A stretch of 34,751 bases of DNA from Caballeronia sp. BR00000012568055 (GCF_029439455.1 NZ_JAQFVG010000001.1:1-34751); one strand, 5' to 3'. Counted from the stretch's first letter, positions 7,389 to 16,593 are shown. A program made the numbers and translations. The notes: generated by a model not told the origin, from the sequence alone.

Positions 7389-9065
7389 ATGATTACACCG
7401 TTTATCGCTGGCGTTGCGCCTTCGGAACTCGAAGTGCCGTTTTCATCGCTTGAGTATCGGCAGCACCAGATGTTTCCGCGCTTGTCGAATGCAGAGATAG
7501 AAAGCATCAGACGATTCGCGCAGCCCATGTCGTTCAGACAAGGCGACTATATTTTCGAAACCGGCAAGGTCGCTTTGGGTTTGTTCGTATTACTGAGTGG
7601 GCGCGTACGAATCGAAACACGCGATCGCTTCGGGGGCGCAACGCTTATCACCGAACATGACGATGGGCATTTCATGGCGGAGATGGCGCAGCTTTCCGGC
7701 AAACCTGCGTTGATCTTCGGCATTGCTTTAACCGATATCGAAACACTTGTGATCGAGCCGGAAAAATTGCGCGCGTTGATCGTCGCGGATGCGCAACTCG
7801 GCGAGCACATTATGCGTGCCTTGATCCTGCGAAGGCTCGGTCTTATCGAGCAAGGATTGGGACCGATCATTGTCGGCAATGGCGATGATTCGAACCTTAT
7901 CCGTTTGCAATGCTTCCTGAGGCGCAACGCGCACCCCGCCACCGTGATCGATGCGCGCAGCGATTCCGAAGCCGTGACGCTGCTCGAAGGCATCACCACC
8001 GGTCCCGAAGATTTCCCGCTCGTGTTCTGTCCCAACGGCTACGTGTTGCGTGCCCCGGACGAAGCGCAACTGGCGTCGTGTCTGGGCCTCGTGCCCGCAT
8101 TCGAAGAATCGCATATCTACGATGTGGCGATCGTCGGCGCGGGGCCTGCGGGTCTTGCTGCATCGGTTTATGCCGCGACGGAAGGGCTTTCCGTTGCGGT
8201 ATTCGATCAACGCGCGCCGGGTGGGCAGGCGGGCGCGAGTGCGCGAATCGAAAATTATTTAGGATATCCAACCGGTATTTCCGGGCAGGCGCTTGCCGCA
8301 CGCGCGTTCCAGCAAGCCTTGAAATTTGGCGCGCATCTTGCCATTCCCGGCAAGATTCAATGCGTCGAGCGTACGAACGACATCTTCACGCTGACACTGA
8401 CCGATGGCCAGCGCGTCAGCGCGCGCACGGTGGTGGCTGCAAGTGGCGCATCGTATCGCCGGCCGGATGTGGCGGGCTTCGAGCGTTTCGAAGGGCGCGG
8501 CACGTATTACTGGGCATCGGCCATTGAAGCGCGATTAGTGAAAGGGCAAGACATCGTGTTGATTGGCGGCGGCAATTCGGCAGGACAGGCCATCGTCTTT
8601 CTCGCCAATTTCGCCAAAAGCATTCGCGTGTTGATTCGCGGACACGATCTGAGCGCGAGCATGTCCCGCTATTTGATCGAACGCATCGGCTCTTTGCCGA
8701 ACGTGACGTTATGCACGCGTTGCGTACTCTCATCACTCGATGGAGACGCAGTAGGTTTGACTCAAGTAACCGTGCTTAAAGAAAGCGAAGAGGAAACCAT
8801 CGCGACGCGGCATCTGTTTTTATTTATCGGCGCAGACCCGGAGACCGATCGGTTGGGCGCGGGAGACGTTGCGCTGGACGATCGCGGCTTCGTCAAAACT
8901 GGCTATGAACGCGGCGAGCGTTTCGCGCTGGAAACGAATGTGCGCGGATTCTTTGCGATTGGCGATGTGCGCTCGGAGTCGGCTAAACGTGTGGCGTCTG
9001 CCGTCGGCGATGGCGCGGCCGTCGTCAGTCAGATTCACGCTTATCTCAGCCTCAATAAAGACTAA
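7389..9065 (+). CDS. Cyclic-nucleotide-like/glutaredoxin-like/thioredoxin-reductase-like flavoprotein lacking CxxC
   Basis: Protein of 558 aa with three parts. Residues about 30-145 are a CAP_ED sensor fold (FRQGDYIFETGK... GHFMAEMAQLSGKP). Residues about 155-225 are a small glutaredoxin-like module (GPIIVGNGDDSN... FPLVFCPNGYVL). Residues about 240-555 are a thioredoxin-reductase-like FAD/NAD(P)H domain with GAGPAGLA at 250-257, GGGNSAGQA near 393, and a C-terminal GDVRSES flavin motif. Where thioredoxin reductase carries CATC, this protein has W375-A-S-A378, so the active-site disulfide is missing. The sensor cassette keeps a Glu but lacks the canonical Arg. Start ATG 7389 lies 22 bp after the porin gene. 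Likely a ligand-gated NAD(P)H oxidoreductase of unknown acceptor. Confidence 0.87.
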   Translation: MITPFIAGVAPSELEVPFSSLEYRQHQMFPRLSNAEIESIRRFAQPMSFRQGDYIFETGKVALGLFVLLSGRVRIETRDRFGGATLITEHDDGHFMAEMAQLSGKPALIFGIALTDIETLVIEPEKLRALIVADAQLGEHIMRALILRRLGLIEQGLGPIIVGNGDDSNLIRLQCFLRRNAHPATVIDARSDSEAVTLLEGITTGPEDFPLVFCPNGYVLRAPDEAQLASCLGLVPAFEESHIYDVAIVGAGPAGLAASVYAATEGLSVAVFDQRAPGGQAGASARIENYLGYPTGISGQALAARAFQQALKFGAHLAIPGKIQCVERTNDIFTLTLTDGQRVSARTVVAASGASYRRPDVAGFERFEGRGTYYWASAIEARLVKGQDIVLIGGGNSAGQAIVFLANFAKSIRVLIRGHDLSASMSRYLIERIGSLPNVTLCTRCVLSSLDGDAVGLTQVTVLKESEEETIATRHLFLFIGADPETDRLGAGDVALDDRGFVKTGYERGERFALETNVRGFFAIGDVRSESAKRVASAVGDGAAVVSQIHAYLSLNKD

Positions 9066-9278
9066 AAAGACTAAAGCGCGCTAAAGCATCAGACGATTTC
9101 TGTTTAAGGATATTTAAGAATGTTTAGCGAGTCAGGTATTTTTTCTAACGCTAAGCTATCGGGACACGACCGGAAGAGTTCAACGTCAAGCCGGGCATGC
9201 CGCGTGCTATAACCGCTCGGCATTCTCAAATGGACTATCCAGTGAAAAGCGAGCTTGACCATGACCGGGAGAAGCACG

Positions 9279-9788
9279 ATGCGCAGTGACCTGTGTTTGA
9301 CATATCCGCGTGATAGCGCACCGCGCCTGGCGTGTGCCGAACTCGCGACAAGCAATACGCCCGGTGCGGTCTGGGATCACGTCATTCGCGCGTTGCGCAC
9401 GCGTCCGGAGGCGTATCGGGCAATCGGGGAGCGCCGCACGCCGCGTTCGACGGAGCGCGCGCCACGCGGCAGCGAAGCGCAGACGGGCTTCAGCAACGCG
9501 CAGATCGAAGTACTGGAACGTTTGTCGGCGCGCACCATCACTATTCTCTGGCAAGACGCCACGCGTTGCCGTTACGTGGATCAGGTGTGGACGCGCTGCC
9601 GTGCGCGCGTAATCGGACGCTGCTCGATTACGGGCGCGGCGATCGGCCGAAACGATATCGTATTCAAGCCGCGTTCGCGCGGTGAGTTTCCCGGCAATGC
9701 GCGCGCGATGATTCTCGCCTCGGCCATTAGCGGCTTGCTAGAAATGGACGATGAAAGCGAACTTGAGGAAGACGGCGTGACTTGCTAA
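9279..9788 (+). CDS. DUF3331 domain-containing protein
   Basis: Protein of 169 aa. Its C-terminal half matches my recollection of the Burkholderia DUF3331 family (TILWQDATRCRYVDQVW, then GRCSITGAAIGRNDIVFKPR, then NARAMILASAI). Two cysteines, C114 (ATRCRYVDQ uses an earlier one) and the CSITG Cys, recall a small metal- or nucleic-acid-binding fold, but no function is established. ATG 9279 is preferred because GGGAGAAGCACGATG gives a good ribosome-binding site; ATG 9261 and TTG 9255 are in-frame alternatives. It stands alone between the region A cluster and the large ATPase regulator. Confidence 0.75.
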   Translation: MRSDLCLTYPRDSAPRLACAELATSNTPGAVWDHVIRALRTRPEAYRAIGERRTPRSTERAPRGSEAQTGFSNAQIEVLERLSARTITILWQDATRCRYVDQVWTRCRARVIGRCSITGAAIGRNDIVFKPRSRGEFPGNARAMILASAISGLLEMDDESELEEDGVTC

Positions 9789-9970
9789 ACGCTTAGCCGA
9801 ATTTCTTAGCGAATAAATCGAACGCATCGAAAGGATCGAACAATCCGTTCGCATTTTTCCAAGCATCGCAAGCGGCCGTTGCTCTAGACTTTGGGAAGGC
9901 CATCAGGCGGCTCGACGCACGGCGTCCCGTTGGCTTTTCGAACCTTTCCCGTCATTGAGTGAGCCGCCCC

Positions 9971-12157
9971 ATGATTCGCATTGGACCGTTACAGGTGGAT
10001 CTTGCTTGTCGAGCTGTTTGGCTCGATGGCGAGACCGTTCGCCTGGGCAGCCGTGCATTCGATATTCTCGCCGTGCTCGCCGCAGCCGATGGCGCGCTCG
10101 TCTCCAAGAACGAGTTGATGCGTCTGGTCTGGCCGGACGTGATCGTCGAAGAAAATAATCTCCAAGTGCATATGTCTGCGTTGCGCAAGGCGCTGGGCGA
10201 AAATCGCGGTCTCGTGCAGACGGTGTCCGGGCGCGGTTATCGGCTGGCGCGCGCGCAGACGTTCACGCATGACGCGCTTAAGCCCGCACTCGCGTCTCAA
10301 GCCTCGAGCGATATCGTGCATAACCTGCCGTGCAATGGCTCGACGCTGATCGGGCGTGAGTCGGCCATTGGCGATATCGCGCAGGCGTTGGAGCTGTCGC
10401 GTCATGTCACGCTGGTGGGCGCGGGCGGTATCGGCAAGACGCGTCTGGCGGTAGAAGCGGCGCGCGCGATGCTGCCTGATTTCCCCGATGGCGTGTATCT
10501 CGTGCCGCTCGCATCCGCCGCCGATGCGTCCAGCGTGCTTGCTGCACTGACCAGCGTGCTGGGCGTAAGGCCATCGACCGGCACGTTGACGGCCGCGCGC
10601 ATCGCGAGGGAATTGGGCGAGCGTCGCATGCTCGTGGTGCTCGACAACTGCGAGCATGTGATCGGTCCCGCTGCCGAACTGGCCGAAGCGCTCGCGAGCG
10701 CAAGTGGCAACATGCGCGTGCTGGCGACCAGCCGCGAACCGCTGCGCGTGATGAACGAACGCGTGTACTGGGTTGCATCGCTCGATGTGCCCGAAGAAAG
10801 CGTCGCGCACGAAGCCGTGTTGCTCAGCAGTGCTGTGCAACTCTTTCTCACACGCGCCCGCTCGTTCGACGCGCGGTTCTCATCGGAAGACAGAAGCCTG
10901 CACCTGACCGGCACCGTATGCCGCAGGCTTGACGGCATTCCGCTTGCGATCGAACTCGCCGCGGCGCGTGCGGCGGTGCTCGGCATCGAGACGCTCGCTG
11001 CGCATCTCGACGATCGTTTCGCTCTGCTTACTGGTGGCAATCGCACCGCTTTGCCGCGTCACCAAACACTCAAGGCAACGCTCGACTGGAGTCACGCTCT
11101 GCTCGACGATGCCGAACGCACCACGCTGCGGCGGCTCGGCGTGTTCGCCAATGGCTTCACGATGGAAGCGGCGATTGCGATCGTGCAGGACAACAGTTTG
11201 CGCGAGTTCGATGTGATCGCCGCGCTTTCGGGACTGGTCGAGAAGTCGCTCGTGGTGACGCAGGTGACGAGCGGCGCGGCGAGTTATCGGCTGCTCGAAA
11301 CCACGCGTGCCTATGCGCTGCAAAAGCTCGATGACAACGGCGAGCGCCGCACGATCACGCTCGCGCATGCGCGTTATTTTGCCAGCCTGCTCGATTTCGT
11401 CGATGACGACGCGCGTCCTTCCGAAGCATCGTGGCAACGTGATCGCCGCGATGTGCTCGATGATGTGCGCGCGGCGTTCGTGTGGACGCTTTCATCGAAT
11501 GGCGATGTGCGTATCGGCGAAATGCTGGCGGTGAAATTTCTCACGCTGTTGTTCGAGTTGTCCCTGGTCGATGAGTGCTGCATGTGCGCGCGCCGCTGGC
11601 TCGCTCGTTCGGATGGACGCAATGAGCAGGTGCGGATGCGCGTGCAGGCGGCGCTGGCGGCATCGCTCGTTTATGTGCATGGGCCGGACAAGGAAACGCG
11701 TGCGTTGTGGTCTGCGGTGCTTGCATCGGCGATTGCTATTGGCGACCGTTCGTTCGAAGCGCGAGCCTTGTGGGGTATGTGGAACGCGTGTCAGAGTGCG
11801 GGCGAAGTGAAGAGCGCATTGTCGTTCGCGCGGCGCTTTGCTGCGCTCGCTCCCGAAAATAGCGATGAAGACGCGACGGACGTGTTGCTCGGGCATCGAA
11901 TAACGGGCATTGCGTGGACGTATGCGGGTGAGCAGGATAAGGCGCGTGGATCGCTCGAACGCTTTATGCCGCACGCGCGCGGCATGCGGCAGCGTTTGCC
12001 GCTGGGACGTTCGATCGATCAGCGCGTGGTCGGCGGTGCGACGCTGGCGCGCGTGTTATGGCTGCAAGGTGAACGCGAGCGAGGGCTGGCGCTGGCCGAA
12101 GCGTGCGCAGCGGAAGCGATCGAACGGCAGCAGGCTATCGTGACGTGTATGTGCTGA
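9971..12157 (+). CDS. Winged-helix DNA-binding / NB-ARC-like ATPase transcriptional regulator, N-terminal part of a frameshifted gene
   Basis: Large cytoplasmic regulator. Residues 1-97 form an OmpR/PhoB-type winged helix (LVWPDVIVEENNLQVHMSAL, VQTVSGRGYRL). Then comes a STAND/AAA-type ATPase with Walker A GAGGIGKT at about 150-157, Walker B MLVVLDNCEHV at about 220-230 and a GIPLAIELAAAR motif, followed by helical TPR-like sequence. The frame hits TGA at 12155-12157, but the natural continuation (DVYVLIEAW and onward) is in the -1-shifted frame, so a one-base loss near 12135-12145 splits the gene. The reading could start at GTG 9959 or ATG 9971; I prefer the ATG. The target genes and activating signal are unknown. 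Confidence 0.82.
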   Translation: MIRIGPLQVDLACRAVWLDGETVRLGSRAFDILAVLAAADGALVSKNELMRLVWPDVIVEENNLQVHMSALRKALGENRGLVQTVSGRGYRLARAQTFTHDALKPALASQASSDIVHNLPCNGSTLIGRESAIGDIAQALELSRHVTLVGAGGIGKTRLAVEAARAMLPDFPDGVYLVPLASAADASSVLAALTSVLGVRPSTGTLTAARIARELGERRMLVVLDNCEHVIGPAAELAEALASASGNMRVLATSREPLRVMNERVYWVASLDVPEESVAHEAVLLSSAVQLFLTRARSFDARFSSEDRSLHLTGTVCRRLDGIPLAIELAAARAAVLGIETLAAHLDDRFALLTGGNRTALPRHQTLKATLDWSHALLDDAERTTLRRLGVFANGFTMEAAIAIVQDNSLREFDVIAALSGLVEKSLVVTQVTSGAASYRLLETTRAYALQKLDDNGERRTITLAHARYFASLLDFVDDDARPSEASWQRDRRDVLDDVRAAFVWTLSSNGDVRIGEMLAVKFLTLLFELSLVDECCMCARRWLARSDGRNEQVRMRVQAALAASLVYVHGPDKETRALWSAVLASAIAIGDRSFEARALWGMWNACQSAGEVKSALSFARRFAALAPENSDEDATDVLLGHRITGIAWTYAGEQDKARGSLERFMPHARGMRQRLPLGRSIDQRVVGGATLARVLWLQGERERGLALAEACAAEAIERQQAIVTCMC

Positions 12158-12804
12158 TCGAAGCCTGGGTGCCGCTGGCTTTGTTGTCCGCATCCGTCGA
12201 TCGAGCCGCGCGCGCTATCAATGCACTCGCAGATGTCGCCGCGCGTGCGGGCCTGAATGTCGCGCAAGCCTGCGCACGTGCCTTCAGCGAATATCTGCAT
12301 TCATTCGATGATACGGATACCGAACGTTTGCACGCGTATCGCGCGGCGCTGAACGATCTCGAATCGCTCGGCTTCGAAGCGCCCCGCGCGATGCTCGTCG
12401 CGCGCTATGCGTGCTCGCTTGGGCGCGCGGGCCGGCGTGACGATGCGCTGGCCGAAGCAGAACGCGCACTCGATCGATGCGCGGCGACCGGTGATCGATG
12501 GTTCGAAAGTGAGCTTGTGCGCATACGCGGTGAGTTGCTATCGGACACGCAAGCAGACGAGGCGCAGGCATGTTTCGCTATGGCGTTGGATATCGCATCG
12601 AAACAGGGTTGCCGCTCGTTGCAATTGCGCGCGGCCACCAGTCTCGCGCGTTCGTGGCATCGACAAGGCAGATATGCCGATGCAGTCAGCGTGCTCTCGA
12701 CGGTCTGCGAGTCCATCCACGAAGGACGCGACTGGAGCGACTATCGCGCGGCACAGACGCTTCTGTCGCGCAGCGCGGAAGAGGAACCCGCCGCGTGTGA
12801 TTAA
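12103..12804 (+). pseudogene. C-terminal TPR-like part of the frameshifted ATPase regulator
   Basis: Continuation of the upstream regulator in another frame. From about 12142 (DVYVLIEAWVPLALLS) the protein is a run of helical repeats (LARAGLNVAQACARAF, EAERALDRCAATGDRW, ATSLARSWHRQGRYADAV), as expected for the sensor end of such regulators. The residues before 12142 in this frame are out-of-frame sequence, and no ribosome-binding site is evident, so it is probably not translated alone. Inserting one base near 12139 would fuse it to the upstream frame as a protein of about 945 aa. Its TAA overlaps the TAA of the convergent LysR gene (12801-12804). Sequencing error and true mutation cannot be separated here. 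Confidence 0.75.
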
Positions 12805-13724
12805 TTATTCATTTCGGTATGCTGACGACAGGCATCATCGATCAGATTAGGCCAGTCGAGTTGTTCGACCCACCATGACAGCGCGCGGCCCACGTTTTCA
12901 TTGCGCCACGCGAGAAAGAAGTGCGTGACGTCGCGCATACCGGCGACTTCCTTCTGCACCAGCGCGCCGCTTGCCAGATGCTCCGCCGCGAGACATTCGG
13001 GAATGGTGCCCGCCGCGATGCCCCGTAGTTGCGCGGCGAGTTTGGCTTCGAGCGTGGGCACGGTGAGCACTTCCTGATCGTCAGCCAGCGCGATGGTGCG
13101 GGGCGCGAGCTTGCGCGAAGTATCGCCGATAGCGACGGCGCGATGACGCGCGACCTGATCGAGCGTAAGCGGTCCGGACTCGCGCGCCAGCGGATGATCG
13201 GGCGCGACCACGAACACATGCCGCAGCGCACCGATTGGCCTGGCAACGAGATCGGGAATGGCAGGCGGGTCGCCCGCCGCACCGACGATCAGATCCGCGC
13301 GGCGCGTCAGCAACGCATCCCATGAACCGCCAAGCACTTCCTTCGACAGTGAAAGATGCGTGTCCAGCCGCAACGCATAAAACGCCTTCACATGCGGCCA
13401 CATCATGCCGAACGGAATGATCTCGTCGATAGCGATATGCAGTTCTTTTTCCCAGCCATGCTGCACGCGTTTCGCCTTGCATTCGAGATCGGCGGCGGCT
13501 TGCAAGAGACGTCTGCCATCTTCGACAACCACACGTCCCGCTTGCGTGAGTGTTGCGCGCCGCCCGGTTCGATCGAACAGCTTGACGCCGAGATCCATCT
13601 CCAGTTTCTGCACGAGATAAGACAGCGATGAAGGTACTTTGTGCAGCGCTTCGGCGGCGCTTGCGAAGGTGCCGGTGCGATCGATCGCATCGAGTGCCTG
13701 AAGAACTTCGAAGGACAAATTCAT
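12801..13724 (-). CDS. LysR-family transcriptional regulator
   Basis: DNA-binding regulator of 307 aa. The N-terminal LysR helix-turn-helix spans about residues 1-60 (NLSFEVLQALDAIDRTGTFASAAEALHK written in pieces: VLQALDAIDRTGTF, SAAEALHKVPSSLSY), with LFDRTGRRATLTQAG at its end. A periplasmic-binding-like effector domain follows. ATG at 13724 gives the canonical LysR N-terminus; the longer open frame to 14066 is a shadow of the binding-protein gene. It lies 83 bp downstream of, and on the same strand as, the peptide-binding-protein gene. The target is unknown; the neighbouring transporter gene is one possibility. Confidence 0.9.
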   Translation of the reverse strand: MNLSFEVLQALDAIDRTGTFASAAEALHKVPSSLSYLVQKLEMDLGVKLFDRTGRRATLTQAGRVVVEDGRRLLQAAADLECKAKRVQHGWEKELHIAIDEIIPFGMMWPHVKAFYALRLDTHLSLSKEVLGGSWDALLTRRADLIVGAAGDPPAIPDLVARPIGALRHVFVVAPDHPLARESGPLTLDQVARHRAVAIGDTSRKLAPRTIALADDQEVLTVPTLEAKLAAQLRGIAAGTIPECLAAEHLASGALVQKEVAGMRDVTHFFLAWRNENVGRALSWWVEQLDWPNLIDDACRQHTEMNN

Positions 13725-13807
13725 GACGCGCGGCGGCTCCTGTGTTGAAGCCTCAGCATACTGGAATTCGCCGCGCGTGAAACGACGCTTTATCCCTGAT
13801 TCACGCG

Positions 13808-15406
13808 TTAATCCAGCGTGATTCCGTCGAAGCGATGCCCGCCCAACGGACTGATCAGATAGCCGTGAACACGCCTGGAAATAGGCTGAAACGCGTTGGC
13901 ATGCGCAAGCGGCGTATAAGGCACCTGATCCTTGAATACGACCTGTGCTTCTTCGTAGAGTTTGGTGCGTGCATTCTGATCCGTCACGAGCCGCGCCTTG
14001 GCGAGCAGATCGTCGAATTGCTTGTTGCACCACTTCGCCATATTGCTGCCGTGCACGGCGTCGCAACCGAGCGTGGTGCCGAGCCAGTTGTCGGGATCGC
14101 CGTTATCGCCTAGCCAGCCGTAAAGAATGGCGTCGTGCTCGCCGTTGGTCTTGGCGCGCTTGTTGTACTCCGCCCATTCGTAACTGACGATATTCGCCTT
14201 TACGCCGATCTTCGCCCAGTCTGCTTGAATGAGCTGCGCCATCAAACGCGCGTTCGGGTTATAGCCGCGCTGCACCGGCATGGCCCATAGCGTGATGGTG
14301 AAGCCGTTCGGAAAGCCCGCTTGTTTGAGTAGTTCGCGCGCTTTGGCCGGATCATGCGGCGCGTCTTTCAACGCCTTGTTATACGACCATTGCGATGGCG
14401 GCATCGGATTGCTTGCAACGGTCGCCGCACCTTCATACACCGACTTGATGATCGCTTGTTTGTCGATGGCCATATCCAACGCGCGGCGCACCAGCACATT
14501 GTCGAGCGGCTTGTGCGTGGTGTTGTAGCCCACGTACGCCACGTTGAAGCCGACGCCCGACAATACGGTGAGCTTAGGATTCTTCTTCGCCGATGCCGCC
14601 GGACGCGCAAACGACGTCACCTGACATTCGCCGCTCTCGAGCTTTTGCTCGCGCACGGCGGCATCGGGCGTGATCGAAAACACCAGCTTGTCGATATGCA
14701 CGTCCTTGCGATTCCAGTACGTGGGGTTCGCATCGAAACGAATGGTGGCGTCTTTCTGGTAGTCGCGGAACACGAATGCACCCGTGCCGACCGGCTTCTG
14801 ATTGAAGTCTTCCGGCTTGCCTTCCTTGAGCAGTTGCGCCGCATATTCCGCGGAGACGATCGAGGCGAATTCCATGGCGATATTGCGTACGAACACGACG
14901 TCCGGCGTCTTCAGCGTAAAGCGAACGGTGTAGTCATCGAGCTTGTCGATCGAGGCGATATTCTTGTCGTAGCCCAGATCGGTCAGATACGGAAAACTCA
15001 CCGGATGCGCCTTCTGAAACGGCTCGTTCGGATCGATCATGCGTTTGAAGGTGAAGACCACATCGTCTGCGTTGAAGTCGCGCGTGGGCTTGAAATACGC
15101 GGTTTGCTGGAATTTCACGCCATGCCGCAGATGGAAAGTGAAAGTCTTCGCATCCGGCGACTCGTCCCACTTTTCGGCAAGGCCCGGCGTGAGGTCGAGC
15201 GTGCCGCGTTTGAATTCCACGAGCGTGTCATACACGGCGTGCGCGCCTGCATCGAAGTCGGTGCTGGTGGTGTATTGCGCGGAGTCGAAACCGGCGGGAC
15301 TGCCTTCGGAGCAGAACACCAGCGTTTTAGTGGCGGCGTGCGCGGACACGCTAAGAGCTGCAAGAAGAGAAGCGGTCAGCAAGCGTGTTGCAGTGAGTGT
15401 GGTCAT
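13808..15406 (-). CDS. Periplasmic dipeptide/oligopeptide-type ABC substrate-binding protein
   Basis: Periplasmic solute-binding protein of 532 aa, family 5 (DppA/OppA-like). It has a signal peptide (ATRLLTASLLAALSVSAHA, cleavage before ATKTLVF) and a mature domain with the usual hallmarks: LVFCSEGSPAGFDSAQ, FHLRHGVKFQ, FNADDVVFTFKRM, VGTGAFVFRDY and VRRALDMAIDKQAI. DppA-type proteins deliver peptides or haem to an ABC permease, but no permease or ATPase genes sit beside it, so it is an orphan within this window. ATG 15406 is chosen because it starts directly before the signal peptide; TTG 15445 would add 13 polar residues. Confidence 0.9.
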   Translation of the reverse strand: MTTLTATRLLTASLLAALSVSAHAATKTLVFCSEGSPAGFDSAQYTTSTDFDAGAHAVYDTLVEFKRGTLDLTPGLAEKWDESPDAKTFTFHLRHGVKFQQTAYFKPTRDFNADDVVFTFKRMIDPNEPFQKAHPVSFPYLTDLGYDKNIASIDKLDDYTVRFTLKTPDVVFVRNIAMEFASIVSAEYAAQLLKEGKPEDFNQKPVGTGAFVFRDYQKDATIRFDANPTYWNRKDVHIDKLVFSITPDAAVREQKLESGECQVTSFARPAASAKKNPKLTVLSGVGFNVAYVGYNTTHKPLDNVLVRRALDMAIDKQAIIKSVYEGAATVASNPMPPSQWSYNKALKDAPHDPAKARELLKQAGFPNGFTITLWAMPVQRGYNPNARLMAQLIQADWAKIGVKANIVSYEWAEYNKRAKTNGEHDAILYGWLGDNGDPDNWLGTTLGCDAVHGSNMAKWCNKQFDDLLAKARLVTDQNARTKLYEEAQVVFKDQVPYTPLAHANAFQPISRRVHGYLISPLGGHRFDGITLD

Positions 15407-15585
15407 CGACGCTGGAACCGTAAAGAGGTTGTCTTGCCGCTTCAATAGAACACAAAGCGGGCCGTTATCAAGCTACTTTATCAAGCGATAATTTTTGCGT
15501 GAAGTGATCTTTTCTTATTTTCTTTTATCGATATAAAATTAATTTGGATACCGAAGTAAAATGGCCGATCCTCAATTTGTCTATC

Positions 15586-15610
15586 GAGGAAACCAATTGA
15601 GGAAACCAAT
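15586..15610. repeat. Tandem duplication, GAGGAAACCAAT repeated at 13-bp spacing
   Basis: GAGGAAACCAAT occurs at 15586-15597 and again at 15599-15610 in the leader of the DUF1993 gene. It looks like a recent short duplication and lies outside the preferred coding start. Confidence 0.8.
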
Positions 15611-15650
15611 CGGCGTTAAGATCGCAGCATATCAACGAAGGGAGCCTGCC

Positions 15651-16217
15651 GTGCAATTGACTCAACTTCTCGTCCCCACTTTCGTGCAGATGCTCGGCAG
15701 CTTTTCGGCATGGCTCGACAAAGCCGCTGCGGACGACAAGCATGCCGACGCGCTCATGTCCCTGCGTCTCGCCCCGGATATGTTCCCGCTGAATGCGCAA
15801 GTGCGTTTCGCGTGCTTTCAGGCGCTGGAGCCGATTTATCGCCTGCGCGGTATGCCGGTGCCGGACGCGGCGCTCGCGGTGCGCGGCGAGGGCGTGAAGT
15901 CGAATCAGCAACTCGGTACGTTCGATGAGGCGAAGGCGTGCATCGCGCAGACTATCGCGTGGCTGTCCGAGCTTGAGGGCGACGCGCTCGATCATGCCGC
16001 AGATAAGCCGCTCGCGCTCGATCTTCCCAATGGCGTCGTGTTCGATCTGACCGGTGAAACGTATGCGCGCGACTGGGTTTTGCCGCAGTTCTATTTTCAT
16101 ATCACCACGGGTTACGCCATTCTTCGCCATTACGGTGTCGCGCTTGGCAAGCCGGATTACGCCGCGCATATGGGTCCGTTTATCCGGCCGGGCACGCTGC
16201 CCAAAGCTGTCGGATAA
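15651..16217 (+). CDS. DUF1993 family protein
   Basis: Soluble 188-aa protein of the DUF1993 family, likely a four-helix bundle related in fold to DinB-like proteins. Family features include an N-terminal LLVPTFVQMLGSFSAWLDKA helix, LAPDMFPLNAQVRFACF, and a C-terminal FYFHITTGYAILRHYGV with the conserved His. The function of the family is not established. GTG 15651 is chosen for its AAGGGAG ribosome-binding site; the frame is open to an ATG at 15561, but that leader contains a tandem duplication and lacks family similarity. Confidence 0.85.
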   Translation: MQLTQLLVPTFVQMLGSFSAWLDKAAADDKHADALMSLRLAPDMFPLNAQVRFACFQALEPIYRLRGMPVPDAALAVRGEGVKSNQQLGTFDEAKACIAQTIAWLSELEGDALDHAADKPLALDLPNGVVFDLTGETYARDWVLPQFYFHITTGYAILRHYGVALGKPDYAAHMGPFIRPGTLPKAVG

Positions 16218-16392
16218 GCGCCGACAGCAGCGGGGCGATGGTTGGCGCGCAGACGTCAGTCCGCATCATGCCGCTTTCGGTTCAAGCGCAGATTGCGCTT
16301 TGAATTCAACCGCTTAGCCACACACACTTCACGATTGGCACAGGCCATGCACTTGCCATGCGCGAGCGCACTTGCTCGTGATGGAGTCGATC

Positions 16393-16593
16393 GTGAAGAC
16401 GAAACTGTTGGCTGTTTGCGTGACAGCGTGGGCGCTGTCCGGTTCTGCTTATGCGCAGTGTTACGGTCCGGCGCATGTGAAGCATCGCGCGGCGCGCGCC
16501 ACGCATGCGCACAAGCCGGAGACGCGTGAGGTGAAGCAATCCGATGCGCGCCCGCCGTTCCAAAGTATCGATGCGCAATACCGAGGCGGATAG
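16393..16593 (+). CDS. Small secreted hypothetical protein
   Basis: Short protein of 66 aa with a clear signal peptide (MKTKLLAVCVTAWALSGSAYA) and a short, basic, His-rich mature part containing one Cys (QCYGPAHVKHRAARATHAHK). I do not recognise a family. GTG 16393 is preferred because GGAG precedes it at good spacing; ATG 16381 is an in-frame alternative. It lies 39 bp upstream of the YheO-type regulator, on the same strand, with the putative operator between them. Confidence 0.55.
   Translation: MKTKLLAVCVTAWALSGSAYAQCYGPAHVKHRAARATHAHKPETREVKQSDARPPFQSIDAQYRGG

Noticed and set aside
15465..15486. Direct repeat TTATCAAGC (two copies, 13 bp apart) upstream of the peptide-binding-protein gene
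   Set aside because: The spacing does not match a helical turn multiple and the region is AT-rich, so it is not strong enough to call an operator.
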